Assembly: GCA_029232285.1 (NCBI GenBank)
Contig: JAOXFI010000009.1
Coordinates: 1-64,000 of the forward strand
DNA length: 64,000 bases
From: Agmasoma carcini (nom. nud.)
Lineage: Eukaryota > Microsporidia > Thelohaniidae
Reading direction: 5' to 3'
Positions 32,165-42,158 of the stretch are shown here, in pieces. The notes under the pieces are model-generated. The model saw nothing but the letters and a program-made list of their open reading frames with translations. It was not told where the DNA came from and ran no database searches. The translations under genes and the position numbers were made by a program. Within the stretch, counting starts at the first letter, position 1. Each line of letters opens with the position of its first letter.

Positions 32165-33535
32165 ATGTTTTCCAAGTTATTTAAACCAAAGGATGAACTT
32201 GAGTTTGACTTGGGGTATTGTAAACTATATAAAACACATTTGGATGGTAATTTAGTTACAAAAATAACAATAGCTGGTTCAACCCTCGTATATGATAGAT
32301 TTTCTAGTATTAATCACTCAAATATAATACCAATTTATAAAAAAGGTAGTCATTCAATACTAACCAAGCATATCGTACCATTTAAAGAATATTTTAACTC
32401 TAAACTAGTGAAATACAACATTTACGTCATAAAGAAGATTAAAACAACCCTTAATCACATACATTCTTCTTTAAAATTACAACATAACTCATTATCAATA
32501 AATTCATTATTTGTTGATGATGCTGGAAACGTATTAGTCGGTAATTTAGAAAACGTTAGCTCATTTAATTCAAGTGATTCTGATATGAGAGCACTAGATA
32601 ACATATCAGCAACCATGCTAGGATGCTGTTCAGATGAAATCGATAACTCAGAACAATTCTTTGAAGAATTTGAAAAAAATCTGTTAAATTTTGAAAATTT
32701 AAATATTTATGAAAAAAAAACATTTATAAGAAACATAAAAGAGAATTTAAAGGAATTCATAGAACCTATAAAATCAAATCTTTCAAGACTTCTAATATCA
32801 GAACTTAATAAGGAAAACGAATTTGAATTTAAACTACAAATTTTAGAAATATTTTTGATATTTGAAAAACAAATTTTTGAACATTATGCTGTTCATCTCT
32901 TTAAGGTGGTTGATATGAATGTAAGATTGTTTTTATTAAGGAATGTTAATCATAAGGTTGATTTAAGTGTTGCTGCTGATGATATATCACTAGGCCTTAA
33001 AATCAACGATAAGAACCTTAAATTACAAACAATAGAATTCATTTTAAAGAATAATTCAAACTTTAGCAATAAGTCCTTCTCTCTCTTGGTTGATAAAATG
33101 TCTGAAAGTATATCTGACACTGACTCTATAAACCACATCTGTAACAAACTTTTGTTTATCACCAGAGATTCAGCTAATAAAAATATATATAAAATGCTTA
33201 TAAAGTTTCTAAAGCTTAACAAGTCTAAAAAGTCTGTCTATAAATGCGTTAGAACATATTATCAGAACTTTAACAACTATGAAGTAAGCACTGAGTTGCT
33301 TCCCCTTCTTTGTAGCAAATTAGGTGATAAGGAAGAACAAGAGACATGCTTCACTCTAGTAGAAAATATAATATTATATCTTAAAAACAACAAAGATGAT
33401 ATTCAAAGTAAAGAATGGTCCTTTAAAAGCATCAAAGGCTTTTTTAAATCAAAAAAATCAAAGGATGAACAAATTTCTGATAAAATTTCGGAATTGAGCA
33501 AAGAAGAGAACGAATGGGATGAACAAGAGCTATAA
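32165..33535 (+). CDS. SCY1-like pseudokinase (Cex1/SCYL1 type)
   Basis: Residues 1-160 look like a kinase domain that has lost its catalytic residues: IKKIKTTLNHIHSSLKLQHNSLSINSLF, then VDDAGNVLVGNLENVSSF. These occupy the catalytic-loop and DFG positions but read HNS and NLE. This is the layout of SCY1-like proteins (VN-SVFV---GEWKL-GFE). A HEAT-type helical region fills residues about 190-430, and the tail ends in an acidic Trp stretch (EENEWDEQEL), resembling Cex1/SCYL1 tails that bind COPI. Members act in tRNA export handover and in Golgi-ER traffic. At 456 residues it is shorter than Cex1 (761). Upstream, AAAAATTTTTAGG lies 14 bp from the ATG rather than adjoining it. Confidence 0.78.
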   Translation: MFSKLFKPKDELEFDLGYCKLYKTHLDGNLVTKITIAGSTLVYDRFSSINHSNIIPIYKKGSHSILTKHIVPFKEYFNSKLVKYNIYVIKKIKTTLNHIHSSLKLQHNSLSINSLFVDDAGNVLVGNLENVSSFNSSDSDMRALDNISATMLGCCSDEIDNSEQFFEEFEKNLLNFENLNIYEKKTFIRNIKENLKEFIEPIKSNLSRLLISELNKENEFEFKLQILEIFLIFEKQIFEHYAVHLFKVVDMNVRLFLLRNVNHKVDLSVAADDISLGLKINDKNLKLQTIEFILKNNSNFSNKSFSLLVDKMSESISDTDSINHICNKLLFITRDSANKNIYKMLIKFLKLNKSKKSVYKCVRTYYQNFNNYEVSTELLPLLCSKLGDKEEQETCFTLVENIILYLKNNKDDIQSKEWSFKSIKGFFKSKKSKDEQISDKISELSKEENEWDEQEL

Positions 33536-33661
33536 ATAAATGATTTGAACTAAGAAGCATAATTTTGAACAATCCAAAATTTAATTTTTCAGCTTTTCCT
33601 TGTAAATTCACCACTTCTAAAAATCAGAAGGGTCTATAATTTTTATTAATTAATGAAAGAA

Positions 33662-34945
33662 CTATAACACATTATTTTCTTTATTCTTAATTGGCAAAGG
33701 CGCAAGAATTTCATCTGCTGCTTCCTTTTTCTGCTTATCAAAATAATCCTTTGCCAGTGTTATCAATGGGACAACCTCCCCGCTGTTCTCTAACATTTTA
33801 GACCTCTGATAGTCATTAAAGCAATATGGTACAAAAAGTTCAGTTACACATGGCATCTTAGTTTCATCTAGGCCACGTGGTAGTGTCACAGGACTTTTCT
33901 CAAATAGAGTTGCTAGTCGAGCATCATGCCTGCTGTAATGCTCAGCACACATTCGATAGGTTATTGGGTATTTTATACCATCAAATGTTTGAAAATCGTT
34001 TATTTCTATAAAATAGTCAAAATAAGGGCCACCACAGAATGAACATTCTCTGGCTTTAACTAAATATTTTTTTAGACCTTCGCTGATATTCTTTTTGATA
34101 TCTTTGCCTTTGCTTACGATAGCCCTTGCAACTATTTCCTTTAATGTCAATGTTCCTTTTTTTTTGGTATAAATTGTTTCTTCAAAATCTACGTCTTCAT
34201 ATCCAATATTTAGAAGAAACGGTAGTTTTAAGATTTCTAAGGGAATTCTACCAACCCTGTTGTGACTTATGTTTAGGTATTTTAAAGAAATAAGTCTTCC
34301 CAGAAATGATGGTATTTCTGTGAATTTATTTCCAGTTAAATGTAATGATGTTAGCACTTTAAGTGCGCAAATAGATCTTGGAAGGTCTTTTATCATATTA
34401 AAAGACACGTCAAGCTCTCTTAGATCCTTGCAGCTTCCGATTTGTTCAGGAATTTCCTTAATTCTGTTTCTTGATAAAATAAGGAGTCTTAGCCTGCAGA
34501 GACTCCCTATTGTTAGTGGAATGTTTGATATGTAGTTGCAGCAACCCTGGAATACTTTTATGTGGGTTAAGGAACTCATATCGTTATTAAGTTCTGTTAT
34601 AAAGTTTCTACAGAGGTATATTTGTGATGATTTCATGTCTAATTCTATTTTTAAATCAACACAAGCACCTTCTAGTTCTAACTTTCTATATAGAATTTTC
34701 TCTGGTGATACGTAAATTGTAGATGGTAAGATTGTTTCCATTTGTATTTTTAGTTCTACAGCTGCCCTGCTAAAGAATATTTCTAATTCTTCTAGTGCAG
34801 ATTGAAATTCAATTTTTGTTTCTTCTTCATTTTTGTAAGGGAAGAGATGGTCGAAAAGGCAGTACTTCCTACATAGGCTAGGAGCTGACTTGTTAGAGCG
34901 ACCAACGACAACCCTTTTATTTACGTTACTCATAATTGTTCCCAT
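33662..34945 (-). CDS. Leucine-rich-repeat protein with C-terminal cysteine module (LRR-1)
   Basis: Residues about 130-265 hold some six LRRs of the short SDS22/Ras-group type (LRLLILSRNRIKEIPEQIG; LRELDVSFNMIKDLP; LTSLHLTGNKFTEIP; LKYLNISHNRVGRIP). The preceding 130 residues are helical. After the LRRs comes a C-x2-C at Cys301/Cys304 (ECSFCGGP) and, 29 residues later, C-x2-H at Cys333/His336 (RMCAEH), a likely zinc site. A long partly acidic tail follows. The second LRR protein in the window has the same order of parts. LRRs of this class usually bind GTPases or phosphatases; no partner can be inferred. The first ATG is used (followed by a second four codons on); CTCCT precedes it. It converges with the SCY1-like gene. 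Confidence 0.85.
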   Translation of the reverse strand: MGTIMSNVNKRVVVGRSNKSAPSLCRKYCLFDHLFPYKNEEETKIEFQSALEELEIFFSRAAVELKIQMETILPSTIYVSPEKILYRKLELEGACVDLKIELDMKSSQIYLCRNFITELNNDMSSLTHIKVFQGCCNYISNIPLTIGSLCRLRLLILSRNRIKEIPEQIGSCKDLRELDVSFNMIKDLPRSICALKVLTSLHLTGNKFTEIPSFLGRLISLKYLNISHNRVGRIPLEILKLPFLLNIGYEDVDFEETIYTKKKGTLTLKEIVARAIVSKGKDIKKNISEGLKKYLVKARECSFCGGPYFDYFIEINDFQTFDGIKYPITYRMCAEHYSRHDARLATLFEKSPVTLPRGLDETKMPCVTELFVPYCFNDYQRSKMLENSGEVVPLITLAKDYFDKQKKEAADEILAPLPIKNKENNVL

Positions 34946-35480
34946 AGGAGAATAATTTAAATTTGTAATGATAAAGTAACAAATGAAACGTAGAGTGATA
35001 TATCAAATTGTTTTGATTTAACGTGTATGGTGATACAATAGGAATGATGGATGTATTTAGGTGTGTTGATTATATTTTATTATTGATATGATATAAAAGT
35101 ATAGAGGTATTAAAACCTATGGCGATTTTGTTTCATAATTGATGAAATATATATAGTATGTCAAGGTGTTGAAATAATAGTGATTATGATGTTATATGGT
35201 GTTATATGATGATATTTTAGTTAAGTAAAACATAGATAAGATGGTTTCATTGATGATAAAATAGCAGATGGTTGTATAATAGGCTTTAGTGGTGAAACCT
35301 TCACTTTTAATGATAACTATTACTTATTATTTTAAAACCCATAGTTACATGCCATAAGTAGTATTTGTTAATTAATGAAACCTTAAATATTTGATAAATG
35401 GTATTATAAAGGTATGTAAATTAGTCTTATTGAAGTGATAATTAGGTATTTAAATATGATTATAGTTTATTATGAGTTAT

Positions 35481-35650
35481 TACAATATAGAAATTAAAGA
35501 CTTATGTATGATATTGATATGAGTTACGTGATATTAATGAGAAATGGATGTGAATACAATATAGAAATTAAAGACTTGTGTATGACATTGATATGACTTA
35601 CAGTGATATTAATAAGAAATGGATATGAATACAATATAGAAATTATTACA
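35481..35650 (+). repeat. Tandem repeat, about 75-bp unit, two and a bit copies
   Basis: Units begin TACAATATAGAAATTA at 35481, 35555 and 35630 (offsets 74 and 75). The first two continue with AAGACTT-TGTATGA and a GTGATATTAAT-AGAAATGG block; the third is truncated. Confidence 0.75.
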
Positions 35651-35739
35651 ATTAGAAGGTTATGACAGGTCAAAATCAACAGATTTAAAATGTGATGAAT
35701 TATTTCTTATTAAAGGAAAACGAAACGAGTTACAATATT

Positions 35740-35885
35740 ATTTGTTGGTTTTGTAATCTTATAAGATTTATTTTGTGTATTTTTAAATATACTGAATTTG
35801 TTTCTTATTATAGTATTTGTTGGTTTTGTAATCTTATAATATTTATTTTGTGTATTTTTAAATATATTGAATTTTCGTTTAATTT
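35740..35885 (+). repeat. Tandem duplication, 75-bp unit
   Basis: ATTTGTTGGTTTTGTAATCT begins at 35740 and at 35815. Each unit ends in TTTTAAATAT-CTGAATTT or its near copy. Unrelated in sequence to the preceding repeat although the unit length is the same. Confidence 0.75.
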
Positions 35886-36810
35886 TATTATTTTCAAATA
35901 TACCCTTGAATGTAGAACAATATTGATAAAAATACATTGATATCCTTTATTTCAACTATTAATCATGTCTATTTAAGCTCTTTACATTAGAAATAAAAAA
36001 TATGAAATTTGTTTTATGTTATACACTAAAACGTATGAGATTGTTATCCAATGAACAATTATGATACAATAATTAACTTAATATCACATTAAATAATTTT
36101 ATTTATATCATTTTTTTATATTAAATCTATAGACTGCGAAAATAAACCTTCAATAGTATTGGTGTGAATCTGCTATCAATAGACGATACAAATTCAACCA
36201 ATGATTAGAAATCCTGTTCTAATGTTTAAAGTGTAGTTATATTAACTCTATTCATCCTTAACAATAATTGAACCAAACAAAATATTTTCAAAATTATAAT
36301 ATTTTAGAAAATCTCATCTTTCAACCCAGCCAATATTACAAAAACCATTTCTTATCTAAACCATCAATTAATACCTTTCAACTCACAAAAGATTTAATGA
36401 TGTCTATCTAATGATAGAAACCCTTTGAGCTACAGTATGTATGAATCTGGCAATGATATTATTATCAGAAAGCTTAAATATAAACCAGAAGGTACATTAT
36501 AATGTAAGTTTAGAATTCTAGAAAAATATGATCGTTCTTATGAAAGATTTTTCGCAGCTTTTAAAGCACTGCCAAGTGTAGCCGTCTTTTGTAGTGACAT
36601 TGATCGACCAAAACTTGGACAGGCCTTTTCATGATTTATTAACCCGAGTCTTGTAAAAAAATGATTGTTAACTAAGATGATCTTGCTAAAACATTCGTTC
36701 AAGTCTAACGATAATGTGTTCTTTTCTTAGACATATGGGTTTAAAAATAAAAATGTATTATATATGCACTGATGTGGGTAATAGTTGGTTTATTCTGTGA
36801 AACAGTATAA

Positions 36811-36880
36811 ATATTTTGGGTATTTTGGATATTTTGGATATTTTGGGTATTTTGGGTATTTTAAATATTTCGGATATTTT
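36811..36880 (+). repeat. 9-bp tandem repeat (TATTTTGGG)n
   Basis: Seven or eight imperfect units of TATTTTGG(G/A), drifting to TATTTTAAA and TATTTCGGA at the right end. Confidence 0.8.
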
Positions 36881-38045
36881 GTTTAAATAAGCTCAAGAGA
36901 TTCAATGATACATTGATAAGCATAATAACATCAAAAATTTATCAGGGTTCTAATATAATAACTAGTGTTTGGTGTAGATGATTATAGTTATTAGTTAATT
37001 TAAATAACAGAAATGTACACAAACCTATGAAAAAAATCAAATTTTTATTATTTAGGTATAAACCTTACCTATTTATTATCTTATATTTTTAATAAATTCT
37101 ATTCTTATTAATACATAAAAAATACCCAAAATCTATACTTTTTGACCCGAGAATAAATTTTTTATTGATAGTGAAAATTATTGGGGTTGAATCTTTAATT
37201 TTATAATCCTTCTTTATTATATTATGAAAATAAACATTCAATACTAAAAATTCATATCAAAAATATGATTTTTATTATTAAAAAACGTCACAATGATCTA
37301 AACATTATCATTCTTGGCTAATATTTCTTTAGTTGATACACTTCATTAATTTTAAATGTGATTAACAATTATTGATTTTCTTTAAATTTCAAACCTTATA
37401 TTTGTTTAATATAAAAATATTTTTTTATGATAAGAATTTCACTCAAATTCTTAAAAACCTTCCTTAAAGTCTTTACTTGCATCATATCATACAATTACAA
37501 TCATTTTAAGCATTAAAATGTATTAACTAACAAATTAATAACATTATTTTTAATATTAACAACAAAAACATAATATTATGATTATTTGATTTACAATGTT
37601 AACTATTGTATATAAATGATTATTTTATTACATATCAGCTTTTAATCTCCTATATAACTAATCTATATATCTGATTAAAGTTCTAAACATATACTAGAAT
37701 ATATACTAGACTAAACATTATTATTCCTATTTTACTCATATAACCTTCTTAAGCTATAAACTATAAATAATAAACAATATAACATTTAATCTCTAATATA
37801 TTTCGTACATAACTATCATCAATCTAATAATTTTCAATTATTAATTTTTCAAACAAAAAAAACTTAAATATTGTTTTATTTTGTTTGTTTTCTACTGCTT
37901 CATATCAAAACTTGTTTTAATTCCACAAATATTCATTTTAACTAAAATCATATAAAATTCTTTAAATTTACAAATAATAACAAATATTTTGAAACGAAAA
38001 TATTTATGTGAAACATATTTAAAATTCATTACTTGCATAAACATT

Positions 38046-39248
38046 ATGTCTGAGGTCATAAGTTTGGATCTATCCCACAAAAGTCTAAAACAGATACCCT
38101 TCATTACGATTAAGTCACACGTCAATTGGCTCATTCTAAGTGAGAACAAAATAACAGAAGTCTCATCTGACATTAAATATCTAAAGGTCCTTAGTAGGCT
38201 TGCTCTCAATGATAATAGAATAGAAAGAATAGATCCTGCCATCAAAAGTCTAGATAAAATTACTTGGATAGATCTAACAAGAAATAAACTAAAGGAACTT
38301 CCAATGGAGCTAATCCATCTAGAAAAGATCACCGGACTGGGTCTAAGTGAAAATGAGTTTAACGAAATCCCTAAATGCATCTATTCGCTGATCAATCTTA
38401 GAAAATTTGGATTCTTTAGCAATAAAGCAACAAGAATAGAACCAGAAATCGGAAACCTAATAAATTTGGTCAAGGTGGACCTCAGCAACAACGAACTTGA
38501 GTTCATACCAGACGAATTTTGTAAATTAAAAAATTTATGTTGGCTCAACCTGTCAAATAACAAGTTAAAAAAATTACCAAAAAAATTTCGATATTTAAGT
38601 AATTTAGAGGAATTGGGACTGGGGATGAATCAACTGGAGGAACTACCTGACCTAACAGGACTAGATAGACTAAGAATACTTCCTGTCTTCAAAAATAAAC
38701 TTAAACACATACATCCAAGCATAGGAACGCTTGCTTCTATAGAAAAACTAGATTTTAGTGATAATCTGCTTGAAACCTTCCCCATCCCAACCCTCAAGAT
38801 CAAGTCCCTTAGGTACATCAACCTTAAGGGTAATAAAATATCAAAAATCAAAGATGTGATTATGTCTAAGGCAAGTAAAATAACTATGATTGATATATCA
38901 CATAATAAACTTAAATTTATACCGTACAAATTTTTTAAGGCCTTCACTGAGGCAACCACTGTTAGATTAACCCACAACCCTTATGGCACATTAAGTGATG
39001 TTATACCAGCAGAACAAAGCCTTTTTAGTATTTGTTACACCAAAATACTTAGAACTAACCTAGGAGCCTTTGATCCGTGGTACAAGTCAGTTTTGAATAA
39101 GATAAGGGTGTGTGATTCATGTAAGAAGTCTTTTGTTGTTGATCCTTATAAAATATACACTGAAAATTCTTTATATGATGATTGTGTCTTTACTGTGGAG
39201 AGGATATTGTGCTCTTTAAGGTGTTATAGAAAGATGGTAAACAAATAA
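38046..39248 (+). CDS. Leucine-rich-repeat protein with C-terminal cysteine module (LRR-2)
   Basis: I start at the ATG at 38046 (MSEVISLDLSH); the frame is open further upstream but only with non-ATG codons. The 400-residue protein is nearly all LRRs from residue 5 to about 310, some twelve to thirteen short repeats (LSRLALNDNRIERIDP; ITWIDLTRNKLKELP; LCWLNLSNNKLKKLP; ITMIDISHNKLKFIP). The C-terminal module has C-x2-C at Cys356/Cys359 (RVCDSCKK) and, 30 residues later, Cys389/Cys393 (LCSLRC), paralleling LRR-1. No signal peptide or membrane segment is seen. The usual AAATTT/CC start box is absent. It is probably a distant paralogue of LRR-1, 3.1 kb away in divergent orientation. Confidence 0.85.
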   Translation: MSEVISLDLSHKSLKQIPFITIKSHVNWLILSENKITEVSSDIKYLKVLSRLALNDNRIERIDPAIKSLDKITWIDLTRNKLKELPMELIHLEKITGLGLSENEFNEIPKCIYSLINLRKFGFFSNKATRIEPEIGNLINLVKVDLSNNELEFIPDEFCKLKNLCWLNLSNNKLKKLPKKFRYLSNLEELGLGMNQLEELPDLTGLDRLRILPVFKNKLKHIHPSIGTLASIEKLDFSDNLLETFPIPTLKIKSLRYINLKGNKISKIKDVIMSKASKITMIDISHNKLKFIPYKFFKAFTEATTVRLTHNPYGTLSDVIPAEQSLFSICYTKILRTNLGAFDPWYKSVLNKIRVCDSCKKSFVVDPYKIYTENSLYDDCVFTVERILCSLRCYRKMVNK

Positions 39249-39509
39249 AATCATGTGAAATTTATAATTTGTTTGTTTTGGCATTGACGTGTATGTAAAA
39301 ATATATATTTATATGATAAAGGCTATAGCAACCATTATTTATCAAGCTACGACCTTCATACTAAATATAAACAATTATTTTTATATTAAAACGATCAATT
39401 TCTAAATTATTTATCAAGCTACGATCTTCATACTAAATATAAACAATTATTTTTATATTAAAACGATCAATTTCTAAAATTATTTAATTTTTTTTTAAAA
39501 ATTTTTGCT
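39249..39509 (+). repeat. 72-bp tandem duplication upstream of TRM8
   Basis: ATCAAGCTACGA-CTTCATACT begins at 39341 and 39413, an offset of 72 bp. The two units are almost identical through ACGATCAATTTCTAAA, ending 30 bp before the TRM8 ATG. Confidence 0.75.
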
Positions 39510-40148
39510 ATGATTGAAAAAAAAGCTTCTAAGAAAGATTTTAGATGCCATGCACACGTAAGCTCATTTAAAACATATAACATGGAAATACCATGTAATC
39601 CCGAGTCTGTCAACTGGTCTTCACACTTTGTGAACAAGAAAGAACCTGATTTCATAGATATTGGATGTGGCTATGGTAAGTTTTTATTTACACTAAGTGA
39701 AATGTACCAAAATAAGAATTCATTGGGAATGGAAATCAGGAACAAAGTGTATGACTACGTTAAGCTACACACGGAGTCTCTAGACAACACATCAGTCGTT
39801 CTAACCAACGCTCTTCTCTTTTTGCCTAATTTTATAAAAAAAAATTCGTTAGAAAAAATATTTATACTTTACCCTGACCCACATTTCAAAAAGAGAAAGC
39901 AAAAAGGAAGAATCGTATGTCCTCAGATGATGCCCATATTTCGGTACCTACTCAAGCCAGATGGACTAATCTACATTTCAACAGATGTTAAAACATTATT
40001 TGATGATATGGTTGGTGTATTTAACAATTCTTTATACTTTGAACCAACCAATGATGATCTTCTCAATATTTGTGTTAGGGGTACAGACGAAGCTGATAGG
40101 GCGGGTGCTAACAAAGACAACCATGGGTGCGTATTTAAACTAAAATGA
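39510..40148 (+). CDS. TRM8: tRNA (guanine-N7)-methyltransferase catalytic subunit
   Basis: This enzyme makes m7G46 in tRNAs using S-adenosylmethionine. The 212-residue protein has the SAM-binding motif FIDIGCGYGKFLFTLSEMY (about 50-68), then GMEIR (motif II acidic residue, used as LG-EIR in the family). NALLFLPNF and IFILYPDPHFKKRKQKGR carry the signature YPDPHFK-RH region (about 125-145), followed by YISTDVKTLFD. Those blocks identify TrmB/Trm8. The N-terminal extension of yeast Trm8 is missing. In yeast it works with the WD protein Trm82; no partner is in this window. The ATG follows AAAAATTTTTGCT. Confidence 0.93.
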   Translation: MIEKKASKKDFRCHAHVSSFKTYNMEIPCNPESVNWSSHFVNKKEPDFIDIGCGYGKFLFTLSEMYQNKNSLGMEIRNKVYDYVKLHTESLDNTSVVLTNALLFLPNFIKKNSLEKIFILYPDPHFKKRKQKGRIVCPQMMPIFRYLLKPDGLIYISTDVKTLFDDMVGVFNNSLYFEPTNDDLLNICVRGTDEADRAGANKDNHGCVFKLK

Positions 40149-40216
40149 TGTAAAACTTTTGTTTTGATTGAAACTGAAACCAATTTGAATATAAAAATAA
40201 ACTTTAAATCATTTTT

Positions 40217-40342
40217 ATGGAACTTTTTTCAAATATTTTCAGTACTATATGGACTTTTGCTGTAGTTGTTACTGGTGGTGCTATTGCTGTTTGTGTTGGT
40301 CTTACGATCAAGGAAAAGTTTATTGATGAAAATAGTGAATAA
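40217..40342 (+). CDS. 41-residue single-pass membrane protein
   Basis: A short frame starting MELFSNIFSTIW, with one membrane span (TFAVVVTGGAIAVCVGLTI) and a charged tail (KEKFIDENSE). It has no family match that I recognise; small tail-anchored subunits of the ER translocon, oligosaccharyltransferase or mitochondrial import machinery have this size and shape. It lies 68 bp after TRM8 on the same strand and 8 bp before the stop of the convergent small membrane protein. The coding bias and clean single span argue for a real gene, but the start box is weak (AAATCATTTTT). Confidence 0.5.
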   Translation: MELFSNIFSTIWTFAVVVTGGAIAVCVGLTIKEKFIDENSE

Positions 40343-40350
40343 ATAATTTA

Positions 40351-40602
40351 TTAAGCAGCTTCTTTATCTTTTTCTTTATCTTCACCTTCCTCGCCTTCTT
40401 CACCCTCCTTAGGAGCCTCCTGAACGACGATGACTGTTCCATTATCTTTAGACGATGCTATGACTATAGTTATGATTACTATCGAGAATATGATTATGAC
40501 TAACATGATATAACCAAAGAAATCACTTATTAACTGACCAAGACTAGAAAAGAAATCTCCAATTGCTGACATAAACAATAACAAAAGCATACTTTTATTC
40601 AT
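40351..40602 (-). CDS. 83-residue membrane protein with acidic tail
   Basis: The protein begins with a hydrophobic stretch (KSMLLLLFMSAIGDFF) that could be a signal peptide. A strong membrane span follows (YIMLVIIIFSIVIITIVIA, about 31-49), then an acidic/lysine tail rich in EEGE and KEKDKEAA. I do not recognise a family. It ends 8 bp from the convergent 41-residue membrane protein, so both 3' ends must overlap in transcription. The ATG has no clear start box. Secreted or spore-wall-associated small proteins of this kind are common in microsporidia, but no role can be assigned. Confidence 0.6.
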   Translation of the reverse strand: MNKSMLLLLFMSAIGDFFSSLGQLISDFFGYIMLVIIIFSIVIITIVIASSKDNGTVIVVQEAPKEGEEGEEGEDKEKDKEAA

Positions 40603-40900
40603 AGATCTTAAAACATGTTTTAAGTTAATCTTTCATAAAAATAAAAAAAATGATGATTAATTTAATAAAAATGAGTAAATATTTAAATAGTGATGCATAA
40701 AAATCATAACCATAATATTTTGGGTTTTAAAACAAACAAAACATTCATAAAATAAACATATTCTTATTATATAAAATAATAAATAAATTATTATGATATG
40801 AAATAGTAATAGTGTCAAATTTGAATATATTATTATAATATGTCAAATTAATAAAAATTATTATAATATAAAATATATATTTCAAAAAATTGTATTTTTA

Positions 40901-41509
40901 TTAACAACAAAATTTATTATTTCTAATTGCTTTAGACTCTATGTTATCATCTGATTCATCTGAAGAATCAACTGGAATGTTCTCTGCTAAGTCATCAGCA
41001 ATAAAATTCTTGATGGTCTTTTCTAATTCAATAATACCAGTCCTTTCAATGGCACATGTCCTAACACCTACACAGCCTAACTCGCTTACCAACTTATCAT
41101 GCTCTTCTACACTCACCTGTGGCTCTAAATCTGTTTTATTACCAACTATTAACACTTTAATCTTATCTTTATCATTTTTAGAATATACAAACTCATAAAG
41201 CCACCTCTTAACTTCATCAAAAGTCTCACGTTCAATCACAGAATAAACAATTATAGCTAAAAATGAGTTACGTGTATAGTTTGGAATGATAGATCTGAAC
41301 CTCTCTTGTCCAGCTGTGTCCCATATCCTTTGATTAATGTCAACACCTGATATTGTGTCTTTCACGGTCATAAAATCAACACCTATTGTTGGTTCCGCAT
41401 CGATGTGCTTGGCCTGCATGCCCTTTTTGCTAGAAACGTATTGAAACAAAAGCGTAGTCTTACCTACATTGGTGGACCCTAGTAATACAATTTTGTACGT
41501 CTTTGCCAT
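40901..41509 (-). CDS. Rab6/Ypt6-type small GTPase
   Basis: Rab6 controls retrograde traffic at the Golgi. The 202-residue protein has the P-loop GSTNVGKTTLLFQYV (12-26), switch I with PTIGVDF, switch II WDTAGQERFRSIIPNYTRNS, and base-recognition motifs GNKTDL and TCAIE (for SAK). The FRS-IP-Y-R-S sequence after switch II is the hallmark of Rab6/Ypt6. It ends in a Cys-Cys pair for geranylgeranylation. An insert at KKGMQAKHIDAE lengthens the loop before switch I. The ATG is preceded by CTAAAAATATTTATCC. A TGACTAACTAACC array lies 115-155 bp upstream on its coding strand. Confidence 0.88.
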   Translation of the reverse strand: MAKTYKIVLLGSTNVGKTTLLFQYVSSKKGMQAKHIDAEPTIGVDFMTVKDTISGVDINQRIWDTAGQERFRSIIPNYTRNSFLAIIVYSVIERETFDEVKRWLYEFVYSKNDKDKIKVLIVGNKTDLEPQVSVEEHDKLVSELGCVGVRTCAIERTGIIELEKTIKNFIADDLAENIPVDSSDESDDNIESKAIRNNKFCC

Positions 41510-42158
41510 GGATAAATATTTTTAGAATAAACAACTAATATGGCTAAAAGTTTGTTGTTATAAGTAAAATATTCAAATATGTTGCATCAACATATAAATT
41601 TATGATATAAGTGTATGGATAAGGTTAGTATGTGTTAATCAGGTTAGTTAGTCAAATTAGTCAGGCTGTGTATTAAAGTTTGAGAGGATGAATCACTAAT
41701 AAACCTTCACTCTTAAATCAAATTTGCAAATTAATATGCACTTATTCACTCAATTAAATTTAAATCTTATATGCTTTGATTTCTGGTGCTGATCACAAAT
41801 AAAATAAAAAATTAAAATATTTATCAAATACACAATATATTACTATAGTAACACGTATTTATTTATAAAATTAGCTTCAATGAGGTTAGAACCTTTGCTT
41901 ACACTGCCCTAGGCTATTTGCTTTTAGCTAAATATTATAATTTGATTATGTTTCATTCTTTAATTAACTAATCATAACAAATATTTCTTTAATCTTATTT
42001 TTCAATATTTTAAACTAACTAACCTAAATAACTAACTTTTATATCATAAAAATACAATAATTAGGTTACATTATTTATCTTAGCAGTTATAATTCAAAAT
42101 TACAACTTTATAAATAAATTTATGTTAGGCTTACTTGAAAACTATACAAATTTTTTCC
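41510..42158. promoter_or_regulatory. Divergent intergenic region with TAAC arrays on both sides
   Basis: Between Rab6 (minus) and the acidic protein (plus). At 41625-41664 the minus strand reads CCTGACTAATTTGACTAACT and onward. At 42012-42037 the plus strand reads AACTAACTAACC and AATAACTAAC. Each array therefore points toward its own gene. Confidence 0.5.

Larger units (their letters stand above)
34946..38045. other. 3.1-kb spacer between the two LRR genes
   Basis: No gene is visible. It contains tandem repeats at 35481-35650, 35740-35880 and 36811-36880, and a Tc1-like terminus remnant (AAAGCACTGCCAAG) at about 36560. The rest is AT-rich and featureless. Confidence 0.5.

Noticed and set aside
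35692..35940. 82-residue and 75-residue frames on opposite strands
   Set aside because: Both are products of the 75-bp tandem duplication; no family resemblance and no start box.
37989..38045. Upstream extension of LRR-2 by 19 residues
   Set aside because: It begins at TTG; the first ATG is at 38046.
42135..42158. Upstream extension of the acidic (F/W)SDDE protein
   Set aside because: Starts at TTG; the ATG at 42159 directly follows ATTTTTTCC.
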